DNA of 64,000 nucleotides from an uncultured Lactobacillus sp. (GTDB lineage: Bacteria > Bacillota > Bacilli > Lactobacillales > Lactobacillaceae): the NCBI RefSeq assembly GCF_948948975.1, contig NZ_CARBVX010000001.1, forward strand, positions 99,414 through 163,413, written 5' to 3'. This document shows positions 28,782-36,244 of this stretch, in pieces (positions within the stretch are counted from its first letter, which is position 1; each line of letters starts with the position of its first letter). The notes under the pieces were generated by a model, which did not search any database, was not told the DNA's origin, and worked only from the letters and a program-made list of their open reading frames with translations. The position numbers and the translations under genes are program-made.

Positions 28782-29275
28782 ATGAAAAATTTTATCGATC
28801 TCCATCTACACTTAGATGGTTCTTTGCCATACCCTACTGTTAAAAAATTAACGAAAGCTCATAACTTTCCAAGTTTAACTGAAACACAACTCAAAGAAAA
28901 GCTCTCTGTTTCTAAAAATTGCATTGATTTACAAGAGTATCTAACTAAGTTCGATTTTCCTCTACTACTTTTGCAAACTAAGAAAGATCTAGAAACAGCG
29001 ATTTTTGATCTTTTAAAAAATTTGCGTTCTCAAGGACTAGTCTACACAGAAATTCGATTTGCTCCTCAGTTTCACACTCAAAAAAGCTCACTCAAGAAGG
29101 AGCGATGAGATCCTGCATTTCAGGACTTAAAAAATTTTATCAGTGGCAAGATGCGCAACAAGACAATTCTTACCCTCTACATGCAAATTTAATTCTTTGC
29201 CTCATGCGTTTACCACATCGGGACCAAGAAAATAATTTAACTGTCAAGTTGGCCGCTAAATATAGTTCCCAATGA
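28782..29275 (+). pseudogene. Adenosine deaminase, frameshifted and 3'-truncated
   Basis: The first 105 or so codons encode the start of an adenosine deaminase: FIDLHLHLDGSLP (metal-binding HxH) and YTEIRFAPQFHTQK. The frame then stops at 29108, but coding sense resumes one frame over right after a six-A tract (29080-29085), reading KKLTQEGAMRSC and HANLILCLMRLPHRDQENN up to a stop at 29275. One base lost from an A-run explains this. The remaining half (about 170 residues, with the catalytic Glu, His and Asp) is absent, replaced by the rplT terminator region. It should be non-functional. Confidence 0.88.
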
Positions 29276-29310
29276 GAAAAAAATGCTCCGCTTATGCGGA
29301 GCATTTTTAA
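29276..29310. terminator. Terminator of infC-rpmI-rplT
   Basis: ATGCTCCGC-TTAT-GCGGAGCAT is a perfect 9-bp stem. T-runs follow on either strand; on the minus strand it closes the rplT operon. It directly abuts the end of the broken adenosine deaminase gene. Confidence 0.92.
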
Positions 29311-29315
29311 TATTC

Positions 29316-29672
29316 TTAGTTCAAAGCTTTCTTAGCAGCATCTGCTAAATCAGCAAAAGCTTTTTCATCGTTGTAAGCAATGTCAGCTAACATCTTACGG
29401 TTCATGTCAATACCAGCTACCTTTAAGCCGTGCATTAACTTAGAGTATGAAAGACCATTTTGTCTTGCAGCAGCGTTGATACGAGCAATCCATAATTTTC
29501 TGAATTCGCTCTTACGCTTCTTACGGTCACGGAAAGCATATTTACGAGAAACAAATACTTGAGTACTTGCTGCTTTAAATTGTAAGTGTTTTGAGCCACG
29601 GTAACCCTTGGCTAATTTCATGATCTTCTTACGACGAGCGCGTGTTACGGTTCCACCTTTAGTTCTTGGCAT
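29316..29672 (-). CDS. rplT: 50S ribosomal protein L20
   Basis: 118 aa, start [23 protein letters not shown], with GGAGGAAT ribosome site. Basic N-terminal extension and globular C-terminal domain are of normal length. L20 is an early assembly protein and, in Firmicutes, represses this operon through the leader upstream of infC. Last gene of the operon. Confidence 0.98.
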   Translation of the reverse strand: MPRTKGGTVTRARRKKIMKLAKGYRGSKHLQFKAASTQVFVSRKYAFRDRKKRKSEFRKLWIARINAAARQNGLSYSKLMHGLKVAGIDMNRKMLADIAYNDEKAFADLADAAKKALN

Positions 29673-29704
29673 CTAAAATTCCTCCTCAAAAAGTCTTCTA
29701 ATAA

Positions 29705-29905
29705 TTAACGCATTTGGGAAAGCATCTGTTTGATGCGCTTTAAGTCACTTGCTGAAACCATAGCAGCTTTTCTCAAATGACGACGTTGTTTCTTAGTCTT
29801 ACCGTGGAAACGGTGTCCAGTGTAAGCATGGTGACGCTTTAAACCACCATTAGCAGTTCTCTTGAAACGCTTTGCTGAAGCGCGGTGTGTTTTTTGCTTT
29901 GGCAT
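29705..29905 (-). CDS. rpmI: 50S ribosomal protein L35
   Basis: 66 aa, very basic: [17 protein letters not shown] and the family segment [21 protein letters not shown] (by position 25-45). It lies between infC and rplT in the usual order. Confidence 0.98.
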   Translation of the reverse strand: MPKQKTHRASAKRFKRTANGGLKRHHAYTGHRFHGKTKKQRRHLRKAAMVSASDLKRIKQMLSQMR

Positions 29906-29923
29906 ATCTATTCCTCCAATTAA

Positions 29924-30454
29924 CTACTTTTTCTTTTTATCTTTCTCACTTAATGGAGCAAGCATTAAGAACATTGAACGGCCTTCCATCTTTGGCTTAG
30001 TAACTACATTAGATAAATCACTAGCTTCGTCAGCCATCTTTTCTAAGACCTGTTTACCTAACTCCTTGTGAGTAATTGCCCGGCCTCTAAAGCGAATAGA
30101 AACTCTAACTTTAGCGCCTTTGGTCAAGAATTTACGAACATGCTTTAACTTAGTGTCAAAGTCATTTCCTTCGATTGTTGGACTTAAACGAATTTCCTTG
30201 ACAGCCATAACCTTTTGATTCTTACGGTTTTCTTTGGCTTTCTTTTGTTGTTCAAAACGGAATTTACCGTAGTCCATAATTCTAGCAACAGGTGGCTTAG
30301 CATTAGGAGAAAGCAAAACCAAATCAAGGTCAGCATCAGCTGCTTTACGTAAAGCTTCATTCTTGGATACAACACCAACTTGTTGGCCATCAACTCCAAT
30401 TAAACGAACTTCACGAGCACGAATATCTTCGTTTAAAATCATATTTCTTGGTAT
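29924..30454 (-). CDS. infC: Translation initiation factor IF-3, probable AUA start
   Basis: IF3 N domain (INxxIRAREVRLIG, here EDIRAREVRLIGVDGQ), linker, and C domain ending LAPLSEKDKKKK. The first ATG (30442) is 19 nt from the Shine-Dalgarno GGAGGTG (30468-30462), too far for efficient use. An in-frame ATA at 30454-30452 is exactly 7 nt from it and would add I-P-R-N, giving 176 aa. Non-AUG starts are established for IF3 (AUU in E. coli), where IF3 represses its own atypical codon. I therefore place the start at 30454; the ATG is the fallback (172 aa). Confidence 0.9.
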   Translation of the reverse strand: MPRNMILNEDIRAREVRLIGVDGQQVGVVSKNEALRKAADADLDLVLLSPNAKPPVARIMDYGKFRFEQQKKAKENRKNQKVMAVKEIRLSPTIEGNDFDTKLKHVRKFLTKGAKVRVSIRFRGRAITHKELGKQVLEKMADEASDLSNVVTKPKMEGRSMFLMLAPLSEKDKKKK

Positions 30455-30479
30455 GAGTATTCACCTCCACGTTAATTTC

Positions 30480-30602
30480 GAGGACAAGAAAAAAGCGGGC
30501 AAAGTTAACGCCCGCTTTTAATCAACAGATATTATCGATCAGCCCAGAGGTAATATTAACTTAGGCGAGAAGCGGGAGCTTCTTCTTGTTCTCAACTTCT
30601 AA
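30480..30602 (-). promoter_or_regulatory. L20-type leader of infC-rpmI-rplT
   Basis: Upstream of infC the minus strand carries paired segments (the GAAGAAGCTCCCGCTTCTCGCC region) and then a strong intrinsic terminator, TAAAAGCGGGC / GCCCGCTTTTTT (30520-30489), just before the ribosome site. This arrangement matches the L20 leader of low-GC Firmicutes, in which L20 binding favours the terminator. Assigned by position and structure; the exact L20-binding fold was not modelled. Confidence 0.85.
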
Positions 30603-30677
30603 ATTATACCATCTAATTGACTTACGTCAAGAATTTTATTTTTTCAAAACATACTTAGCATATTTATAATCTAATTT

Positions 30678-31325
30678 TTATTTAATTTTTGCTCCACAGT
30701 GAGTACAAAATGTTGCATCTAAAGTCACTTCACTACCACCTGAAGGACAAAACTTACTTGTTTCCTCTACTACAGCTTGGTTTTCTCCTTTAATCGCATT
30801 AACAATAGTGGCCGTATTAACATTGTTATTATTAATTTGACGATCTGTTTGCATTCTAACATTTCTATCATCTTGATAAGAAGCCAACTTTTCATTTATT
30901 TCATCAACAAAAGTACTAATTTTACTACTTTCAAAGAAAGGTACAGAAATTTGTTGACGAATACCTGCTCTTTCAAAAGACATACTAGCTTTAATTCCTG
31001 ATAAAAACATTACAATTCCGATTAAGGCTACAATTAAGCCTCCCAAACCACTATTCCCCATAGACGCAAATCCACCTAGAGTAATGATTGCACCAAAAAT
31101 CATTGCTCCCAGCTTAAAAGAAGTTGAAGTAGATACATTAGTAATGCCTGATAACGGAGTATGTTGCTTATCCTTTCCCGCAGGTATAAGTCCAAAAAAT
31201 ACTGTATTAGGCATGTCAATGTTTAAAAATCTATCATTTACTGACATACTTCCTTTAACCCAAAAGGCAAGTAAACTCACTGAAAACTTATTTGCTTCAT
31301 TCGCCGAAATGTTTGATTCTACCAT
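30678..31325 (-). CDS. Membrane protein with PH-like domain and damaged zinc ribbon
   Basis: 215 aa with a GGAGG ribosome site. Residues 1-70 resemble a small all-beta (bacterial PH-like) domain; two hydrophobic helices lie at about 70-112; a soluble stretch with an Asn run (165-170) follows. The C-terminus ends FCPSGG...FCTHCGAKIK: Cys193, Cys207 and Cys210 are present but the fourth ligand is Gly196, where CPxCG would be expected. No function recognised. It stands alone, between infC and the CPBP locus. Confidence 0.65.
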   Translation of the reverse strand: MVESNISANEANKFSVSLLAFWVKGSMSVNDRFLNIDMPNTVFFGLIPAGKDKQHTPLSGITNVSTSTSFKLGAMIFGAIITLGGFASMGNSGLGGLIVALIGIVMFLSGIKASMSFERAGIRQQISVPFFESSKISTFVDEINEKLASYQDDRNVRMQTDRQINNNNVNTATIVNAIKGENQAVVEETSKFCPSGGSEVTLDATFCTHCGAKIK

Positions 31326-31416
31326 AATTTATTAATTCCTCCAAATATATATAAGCATACTTATTAAGAGTACCTTTCAACTTCTTTTTAGTCAAGAGGA
31401 TTATTAGGAGGTAGAC

Positions 31417-31485
31417 ATGATAGTCCTATATTTACTCCCAAGCGTAAATAAAACATTTTACAGTCAAGCGTTATCTGGAGGTTGA
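31417..31485 (+). CDS. Possible 22-aa peptide ending in Gly-Gly
   Basis: A short frame MIVLYLLPSVNKTFYSQALS-GG follows a near-consensus AGGAGGT five nucleotides before the ATG. It ends in SGG, loosely like a double-glycine leader, but its stop falls right after GG and the other leader positions do not match. The surrounding 240 nt on this strand contain no other gene. An imperfect copy of the ribosome-site region (AGTCAAG...GGAGGT) recurs 72 nt later at 31462. Possibly a chance frame or a remnant. Confidence 0.2.
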   Translation: MIVLYLLPSVNKTFYSQALSGG

Positions 31486-31494
31486 TCAAAAAGC

Positions 31495-31528
31495 GTTACT
31501 ATAAATTAAAAGCAAGCTTTATAGTAAC
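31495..31528. terminator. Inverted repeat, probable terminator
   Basis: GTTACTATAAA and TTTATAGTAAC form an 11-bp stem with a 12-nt loop. It lies just beyond the stop of the CPBP gene (minus strand). No long T-run follows on either strand (TTTTTGATC on the minus strand), so terminator strength is uncertain. Confidence 0.5.
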
Positions 31529-31566
31529 TTCTGATTCAATTTAAATGGTAAAAATAATTATCTCAA

Positions 31567-32613
31567 CTAGACTCTAGGGGGTAAATTCATCAATCGGTCA
31601 GTATTTTCTTCTAACACCTTCCCTTTTTTACCATACATCATCCACACCGTAACAGCTAATGGAACTAAAACCATTAGAACTTCAGAAATGTAATCTGTGG
31701 CCCAGCCATTAAATTGCCAGCCTGCAGAATTCCAACCACTCTGCAGGTTTGCAAGGTAATCGGTCAAGAAGTGAAAAATCATTGGTAGCCAAAGTTTTCC
31801 ACTATAAAGGTAAAGCACAGCCCATAAAAAGCCACTTCCCATCATTCCAATTACTTGAGCAATTGTAGCTTCAAAGGTTTCACCATTCCAGCCAACATTT
31901 CCTAGGTGAGATAATCCGAAAAGAAGCGCAGAACCATAGATAGCTATTGGTACACGCCAACTACGATATCGCTTAAAGCCAGCAAGTAAAATTATAATAG
32001 CCAAATATCTTTCAGTTTCTTCTAGTACCCCTGGTTCTAGAGCAGATGTAAAACTTGCAATAGTAACATATTTTTTTTGCAAATCAATTGAGTATCTAAA
32101 AAATGCAGTCCAAATTTGCTTATCATAACTAATAAATGCATTGTAAAACACATCAATAGATGCAAACAATACTAGTAATAGTAAGATCGAATATTGAAAA
32201 TTTCTGCTTTTTACAAACTTCAAATTAGGATTAAAGTGAAATCCCCATGCTTTTCCTAAAAAGCAAGCTAAAATTAATAAAGCAAACGCTGCAACTACGC
32301 CTTGGCCAGTAATTGAATGAAGCCACGGTAAATTCTTGCTAACTTTTAATAAAGAATCAGGGCCATATTGTGTTCCTAGAAGGGCAACTCCTACTAAACG
32401 TAAAAACCAATTCTTCAAACTACCCACAAATAAAATTGCGAGGGGTAACAGTAAAACTAAATAGCTCACCCAGAGTAAAAGAACCCATAGAATTTCTAGC
32501 TGAGGGATATTCTTTAAGAAGTAATTACCTATTTCTACCCACACGCTTGGAAATAAAGTACTTAGACCAAATAAATTTAGCCATCTTACAATTTCAAAGA
32601 TTATTCCATTCAT
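31567..32613 (-). CDS. CPBP family intramembrane metalloprotease
   Basis: 348 aa with about eight hydrophobic helices. Active-site motifs of the CPBP (CAAX protease/bacteriocin-processing, Abi) family are complete: E198-E-T-E-R202 (EExxxR-type), FGLSH with His236, and HFLTD with His281 and Asp285. In lactobacilli these occur beside bacteriocin and LytTR-type regulatory loci, as immunity or processing factors, but no bacteriocin was recognised here. The gene overlaps the preceding 62-codon frame by 4 nt (ATGA), indicating coupling. Confidence 0.88.
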   Translation of the reverse strand: MNGIIFEIVRWLNLFGLSTLFPSVWVEIGNYFLKNIPQLEILWVLLLWVSYLVLLLPLAILFVGSLKNWFLRLVGVALLGTQYGPDSLLKVSKNLPWLHSITGQGVVAAFALLILACFLGKAWGFHFNPNLKFVKSRNFQYSILLLLVLFASIDVFYNAFISYDKQIWTAFFRYSIDLQKKYVTIASFTSALEPGVLEETERYLAIIILLAGFKRYRSWRVPIAIYGSALLFGLSHLGNVGWNGETFEATIAQVIGMMGSGFLWAVLYLYSGKLWLPMIFHFLTDYLANLQSGWNSAGWQFNGWATDYISEVLMVLVPLAVTVWMMYGKKGKVLEENTDRLMNLPPRV

Positions 32614-32798
32614 TTTTTTGCTCTTTGAACATATAAATTGAGTCCAAAAATTATTATAAAGAAAGCTCCTTGAATTAAATTTTCTAAACTATTTTTATTG
32701 TGAGATAGAGCCTCTAAAAATATCCACAGAAGCGCAATTAATAATTGAATATCAAAAATTTGTTGCCATCTTTTATGCAACAAAGTAAAATTCTTCAT
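32610..32798 (-). CDS. Small membrane protein, 62 aa
   Basis: 62 aa with two hydrophobic helices (about 17-32 and 42-57) and a basic tail (QRAKK). GGAGG ribosome site and a 4-nt ATGA overlap with the CPBP gene support it as real. A candidate -10 TATAAT lies upstream near 32835. Not recognised; its coupling suggests it works with the CPBP protease, for example as a membrane partner, which is inference. Confidence 0.6.
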   Translation of the reverse strand: MKNFTLLHKRWQQIFDIQLLIALLWIFLEALSHNKNSLENLIQGAFFIIIFGLNLYVQRAKK

Positions 32799-32878
32799 TT
32801 TATTCCTCCAGTTAGTTATCTAATTTTTTTATTATAATGATCTCTCAATTTTTTTAAAGCTATTTCATGCATAATAAA

Positions 32879-32903
32879 AAGAACTCATTTTCTGTGAATT
32901 CTT
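32879..32903 (-). terminator. Probable terminator after DUF3021 gene
   Basis: On the minus strand AAGAATTC / GAGTTCTT (one G-T pair) with a 9-nt loop is followed by TTTTATT. It separates the LytTR/DUF3021 unit from the 62-codon/CPBP unit, so these are probably separate transcripts. Confidence 0.5.
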
Positions 32904-33005
32904 AAAAAACTAGTTAAATTTTACTTCATTCTAGAATTACAACTTAAAATTTTGTTCTCTATTTAGATATATCAGCGCCGTCTTCATTTATTTTCTAGCC
33001 ATGTT

Positions 33006-33436
33006 TTATTCTTTATTTTTCTTCAAATGCGTATTAATCTGCCTCACTTCATTCCACAAGTGAAAAAAGTAAGTTCCGTATGCAATAGCATACATCAGAA
33101 TAAAGTTTCCAATCATAATTACCCAATTCTCTTCCATAACTGTTACCCCATCTACAAAGAAATTAAATACTAACCAAACACCTAAGCAAACAAAAAAATT
33201 GATGATAGTCTGCTTTCTTAATGACCAACTATCATTGTTAAAAATCCACCCCGCTAAATAGAAAAAGATACCAATTAAAAAAGATTCTAATATCCAAAAT
33301 AAAAAATCTGAGATTTTAAGTGTACTATTAGCTAAATGGTTCCAGAATACTGCAGAAGAATCTGAGCAACTATCCAAGTCATTCCGATTCCAATTCCAAT
33401 TAAACCACTTACTAATAATTGACCAACCTTTTTCAT
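33006..33436 (-). pseudogene. DUF3021-like membrane protein, frameshifted
   Basis: An ATG at 33436 overlaps the LytTR stop (ATGA) and encodes MKKVGQLLVSGLIGIGIGM and one helix before stopping at 33332. Coding sense continues in another frame (about 33345 to 33006), giving three more helices with FLIGIFFYLAGWIF and WSLRKQTIINFFVC, the layout of DUF3021. The two pieces together make one four-helix protein of about 143 aa, so a one-base loss near 33335-33350 is likely. DUF3021 proteins are standard partners of LytTR regulators and usually restrain them. The 3' frame alone would lack helix 1. Confidence 0.72.
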
Positions 33437-33867
33437 AATCCTAACCTCTCTTTCAAAACTTTAATCTTTCTTCTTGCAACTTGAATGCGTAAGCCATTTT
33501 CTAAAATTGCATCAATATTTCCGCTACTAACAATTTCTAAATGATTTATAGAATGATAGTTGACAATTGAACTTCTGGAAGTAGTAACAAAATCATTAGG
33601 TAGAAGTTTTTCCACTTGATATAATCCTCCTCTAAAAATGTAAACATCTCTTTCTGTACAAATCCTGGTTTTTTCATTCTCAACTTGAATAGCAAAAATC
33701 TGTGAAAACTCAATCATATAAGCATCCCCATCTCGGTAGCCCCAAAGGAAATCTTGATTTGATTTTAATTCATTCGTTATTCGCCTTATTTTGCTAGTCA
33801 TCTTTTTCACCCAAAATTCAGCCTTTTCTTCTGATAAATTAGGATCAATCTTAAACTCAACTTTCAT
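33433..33867 (-). CDS. LytTR-family DNA-binding regulator
   Basis: 144 aa with no receiver domain. An N-terminal segment of about 45 residues precedes a LytTR domain: IFAIQVENEKTRICTERDVYIFRGGL, then LPNDFVTTSRSSIVNYHSINHLE and a basic C-terminus (IQVARRKIKVLKERL). Such single-domain LytTR genes paired with a membrane inhibitor form LytTR regulatory systems in lactic acid bacteria, often self-activating. The strong GGAGGG ribosome site precedes the ATG. See the direct repeat in its promoter. Confidence 0.9.
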   Translation of the reverse strand: MKVEFKIDPNLSEEKAEFWVKKMTSKIRRITNELKSNQDFLWGYRDGDAYMIEFSQIFAIQVENEKTRICTERDVYIFRGGLYQVEKLLPNDFVTTSRSSIVNYHSINHLEIVSSGNIDAILENGLRIQVARRKIKVLKERLGL

Positions 33868-33893
33868 TAATTTCCCTCCTTACTTGCTTATTA

Positions 33894-33961
33894 AGTATAG
33901 TTATTTACCGCTTGAAAACCAGAGATTTTCGGTAAATGGTCTTAATCTAACGGCGAATGGT
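33894..33961 (-). promoter_or_regulatory. LytTR operator and promoter
   Basis: On the minus strand ACCATTCGCCG (33961-33951) and ACCATTTACCG (33940-33930) are direct repeats with a 21-bp period (two helical turns), the geometry of LytTR-family sites. A further ATTTACCG lies in opposite orientation at 33903-33910. A -10 TATACT is at 33899-33894; no good -35 is visible, as expected for an activated promoter. Autoactivation by the LytTR protein at 33433 is inferred. Confidence 0.65.
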
Positions 33962-33973
33962 TATTTTCGATAC

Positions 33974-34010
33974 AAAAAATCCGCTAGGATCTTCTTCCTA
34001 GCGGATTTTT
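33974..34010. terminator. Terminator of thrS
   Basis: AAAAAATCCGCTAGGA and TCCTAGCGGATTTTT form a 15-bp stem around a 6-nt loop. On the minus strand it follows thrS by about 20 nt. Confidence 0.93.
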
Positions 34011-34031
34011 ACTATCTATCAATTATTAAAA

Positions 34032-35963
34032 TTATTTTTCTCTTGAGTATGACTTAACATCAGCATCAATTTCAGCAATAAAGTCATCTAAACTCTTAGA
34101 AATTTGTTCTTCAGTACCATAGCGACGAACATTAACGCCGTTTGCGTTCATTTCTTCATCACCTAAAACTAAAGTGTAAGGAACTTTTTGTGTTTGTGAT
34201 TCACGAATCTTGTAGCCAAGTTTTTCATTTCTGTGGTCTACTTCTGCTCTAAATCCGCGCTTAGCTAATTCTGCACGAACTTTATCAGCATATTCGCCAT
34301 GAGCTTCTTCATTAACTGGAATAATTTCAGCTTGAACTGGAGCAAGCCAAGTTGGGAATGCACCCTTGTAAATTTCAGTTAAGTAAGCGATGAATCTTTC
34401 CATAGTACCAACAATACCACGGTGAATCATAACTGGACGGTGTTCTTCACCATCTTGACCAACATAAGTTAAGCCAAATCTTTCTGGAAGCATGAAGTCA
34501 AGTTGGATAGTTGACATAGTTTCATCGTTACCCAAAGCAGTCTTAGTTTGAATATCAAGTTTTGGACCGTAAAATGCTGCTTCACCTTCAGCTTCAACGT
34601 AATCAAGGCCAAGATCATCCATAGCTGCTTTAAGCATTGATTGAGAGGTTTCCCACATTTCATCGTTTGCGTAGTACTTATCAGTGTTCTTTGGATCACG
34701 GTAAGAAAGTCTGAAGTAGTAGTCAGTAATGTCAAAGTCCTCATAAACATCCATGATCAACTTCAAAACTTTAGCAAATTCTTCTCTAATTTGATCAAGT
34801 GCTACAAAAGTGTGCCCATCGTTCAAAGTCATTTCACGTACACGTTGTAATCCTGACAAAGCACCTGATTTTTCATATCTGTGCATCATACCTAATTCAG
34901 CAATACGAATTGGTAATTCACGGTATGAACGAATGTGGTGCTTATAGATTTGAATATGTGATGGACAGTTCATTGGACGAAGTTCAAGCATTTCGCCGTC
35001 CCCCATATCCATTGGTGGGAACATATCATCACGATAGTGTGCCCAGTGACCAGAAGTCTTGTAAGCATCCACGTTCATTAATACTGGAGTATAAACATGT
35101 TCATAGCCATCAGCTACTTCTTTATCAACGATGTATCTTTCAACAACACGACGAATAGTAGCACCCTTTGGCATCCAGTAAGGAAGACCTGCACCAACTT
35201 TAGGATCAACAAAGAATAAATCTAAGTCTCTACCAATAGTTCTGTGATCTCTTTCTTTAATTTCAGCACGACGCTTCAAGTCTTCATCTAAAGCAGCCTT
35301 CTTGAAAAATGCAGTACCAAAAATTCTTTGAAGCATTGGGTTAGAAGATTTACCTAACCAGTATGCACCTGCAACTGACAAAAGCTTAAAGTTCTTGATT
35401 TTACCAGTATTTGGTAATAAAGCATCAAAGCCAAAGTCAACAAAGTCACCTAACTTGTAAACTGCAACTTCGTCTTCTTCATCTTTCAAAAGATCCAATT
35501 TGAATTGGTCATCCTTAAAGATTTCTTCCAATTCACTCTTCTTCATTGAAGCATATTCAATCTTTTCACCATTCTTAATAGCTTTTTGCATTGCCTTTTC
35601 AAGTTCTGGTAATTCAGTAACCTTAATTTGATCTTCTTTATCAGTATCTACGAAGAAACCACCTTCGTCAGCTTCGTGCATCCCCAAACGTAATTCTGGG
35701 TATTTGCGCTTTGCAACAGCTTCAAGCAAAAATGCTGCCGTAGCACGTAAAATGTCTAAGCCTTCTTCATCTTTATCAGTAATAATAGCTGCTTCTACAT
35801 CTTCATCAACGATGTAATCTAAAGGCTTCATTACTCCATTAATCTTTGCACCAACAGCAGCTTTTCCTAGAGAAGTAGCAATTGAAGATGCTAACTCTTT
35901 AACAGAAACTGCCTTATCAAAATCTTTCTTAGAGCCGTCTGGCAAAGTTACAGAAAAACTCAT
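34032..35963 (-). CDS. thrS: Threonyl-tRNA synthetase
   Basis: 643 aa, full length: TGS domain (1-62), editing domain (about 63-225), class II core with the zinc-binding Cys in [15 protein letters not shown] and motif 2 [21 protein letters not shown] (residues 361-381 approximately), motif 3 [14 protein letters not shown], and a C-terminal anticodon-binding domain. GGAGGT ribosome site. It is a single gene controlled by the T-box leader upstream. Confidence 0.98.
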   Translation of the reverse strand: MSFSVTLPDGSKKDFDKAVSVKELASSIATSLGKAAVGAKINGVMKPLDYIVDEDVEAAIITDKDEEGLDILRATAAFLLEAVAKRKYPELRLGMHEADEGGFFVDTDKEDQIKVTELPELEKAMQKAIKNGEKIEYASMKKSELEEIFKDDQFKLDLLKDEEDEVAVYKLGDFVDFGFDALLPNTGKIKNFKLLSVAGAYWLGKSSNPMLQRIFGTAFFKKAALDEDLKRRAEIKERDHRTIGRDLDLFFVDPKVGAGLPYWMPKGATIRRVVERYIVDKEVADGYEHVYTPVLMNVDAYKTSGHWAHYRDDMFPPMDMGDGEMLELRPMNCPSHIQIYKHHIRSYRELPIRIAELGMMHRYEKSGALSGLQRVREMTLNDGHTFVALDQIREEFAKVLKLIMDVYEDFDITDYYFRLSYRDPKNTDKYYANDEMWETSQSMLKAAMDDLGLDYVEAEGEAAFYGPKLDIQTKTALGNDETMSTIQLDFMLPERFGLTYVGQDGEEHRPVMIHRGIVGTMERFIAYLTEIYKGAFPTWLAPVQAEIIPVNEEAHGEYADKVRAELAKRGFRAEVDHRNEKLGYKIRESQTQKVPYTLVLGDEEMNANGVNVRRYGTEEQISKSLDDFIAEIDADVKSYSREK

Positions 35964-35981
35964 AAATTTTTACCTCCAAAT

Positions 35982-36230
35982 AAAAAATCCCAGCACTAAA
36001 AACAGTGCTGGGACGTTAAAATACGTGGTTCCACCCGAAATTCGAATTAATTACAAAATTAATTCCTCTAAAGGTCGTTAATGGTACCTAACCAAATATA
36101 AAAAATTTCAGGAATGAAATTGGGGTTTTCTTCTAATCAGGAGCTTCCAGAACTAGGCTCCTGTCTCTGAATTGAAGAAAATCATGTCTTTCATTGACTT
36201 TCATTATACTAGCTCATCAAATAGATGCAA
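35982..36230 (-). promoter_or_regulatory. T-box leader (tRNA-Thr) and promoter of thrS
   Basis: The T-box consensus GGGTGGAACCACG is at 36036-36024 on the minus strand, followed by the terminator TCCCAGCACT / AGTGCTGGGA with a T-run (36013-35982). Stem I lies at about 36195-36100; an ACC in GAAAACCCCAAU is the best specifier candidate for Thr. The promoter is clear: -35 TTGCAT (36230-36225), 16-bp spacer, -10 TATAAT (36208-36203). Uncharged tRNA-Thr should stabilise the antiterminator. Confidence 0.93.
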
Positions 36231-36244
36231 GCAAAATTTTAAAA

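Noticed and set aside
31390..31485. Two AGTCAAG...GGAGGT segments as a minimal CRISPR or tandem repeat
   Set aside because: Only two imperfect copies with no spacer regularity; better explained as ribosome-site-like sequence.
33006..33377. 123-codon frame as a complete gene
   Set aside because: It lacks helix 1 and a ribosome site, whereas an upstream ATG coupled to the LytTR stop supplies helix 1 in another frame.
34799..35158. 119-codon frame opposite thrS
   Set aside because: Fully inside the conserved core of ThrRS on the other strand; composition is that of an antisense shadow.
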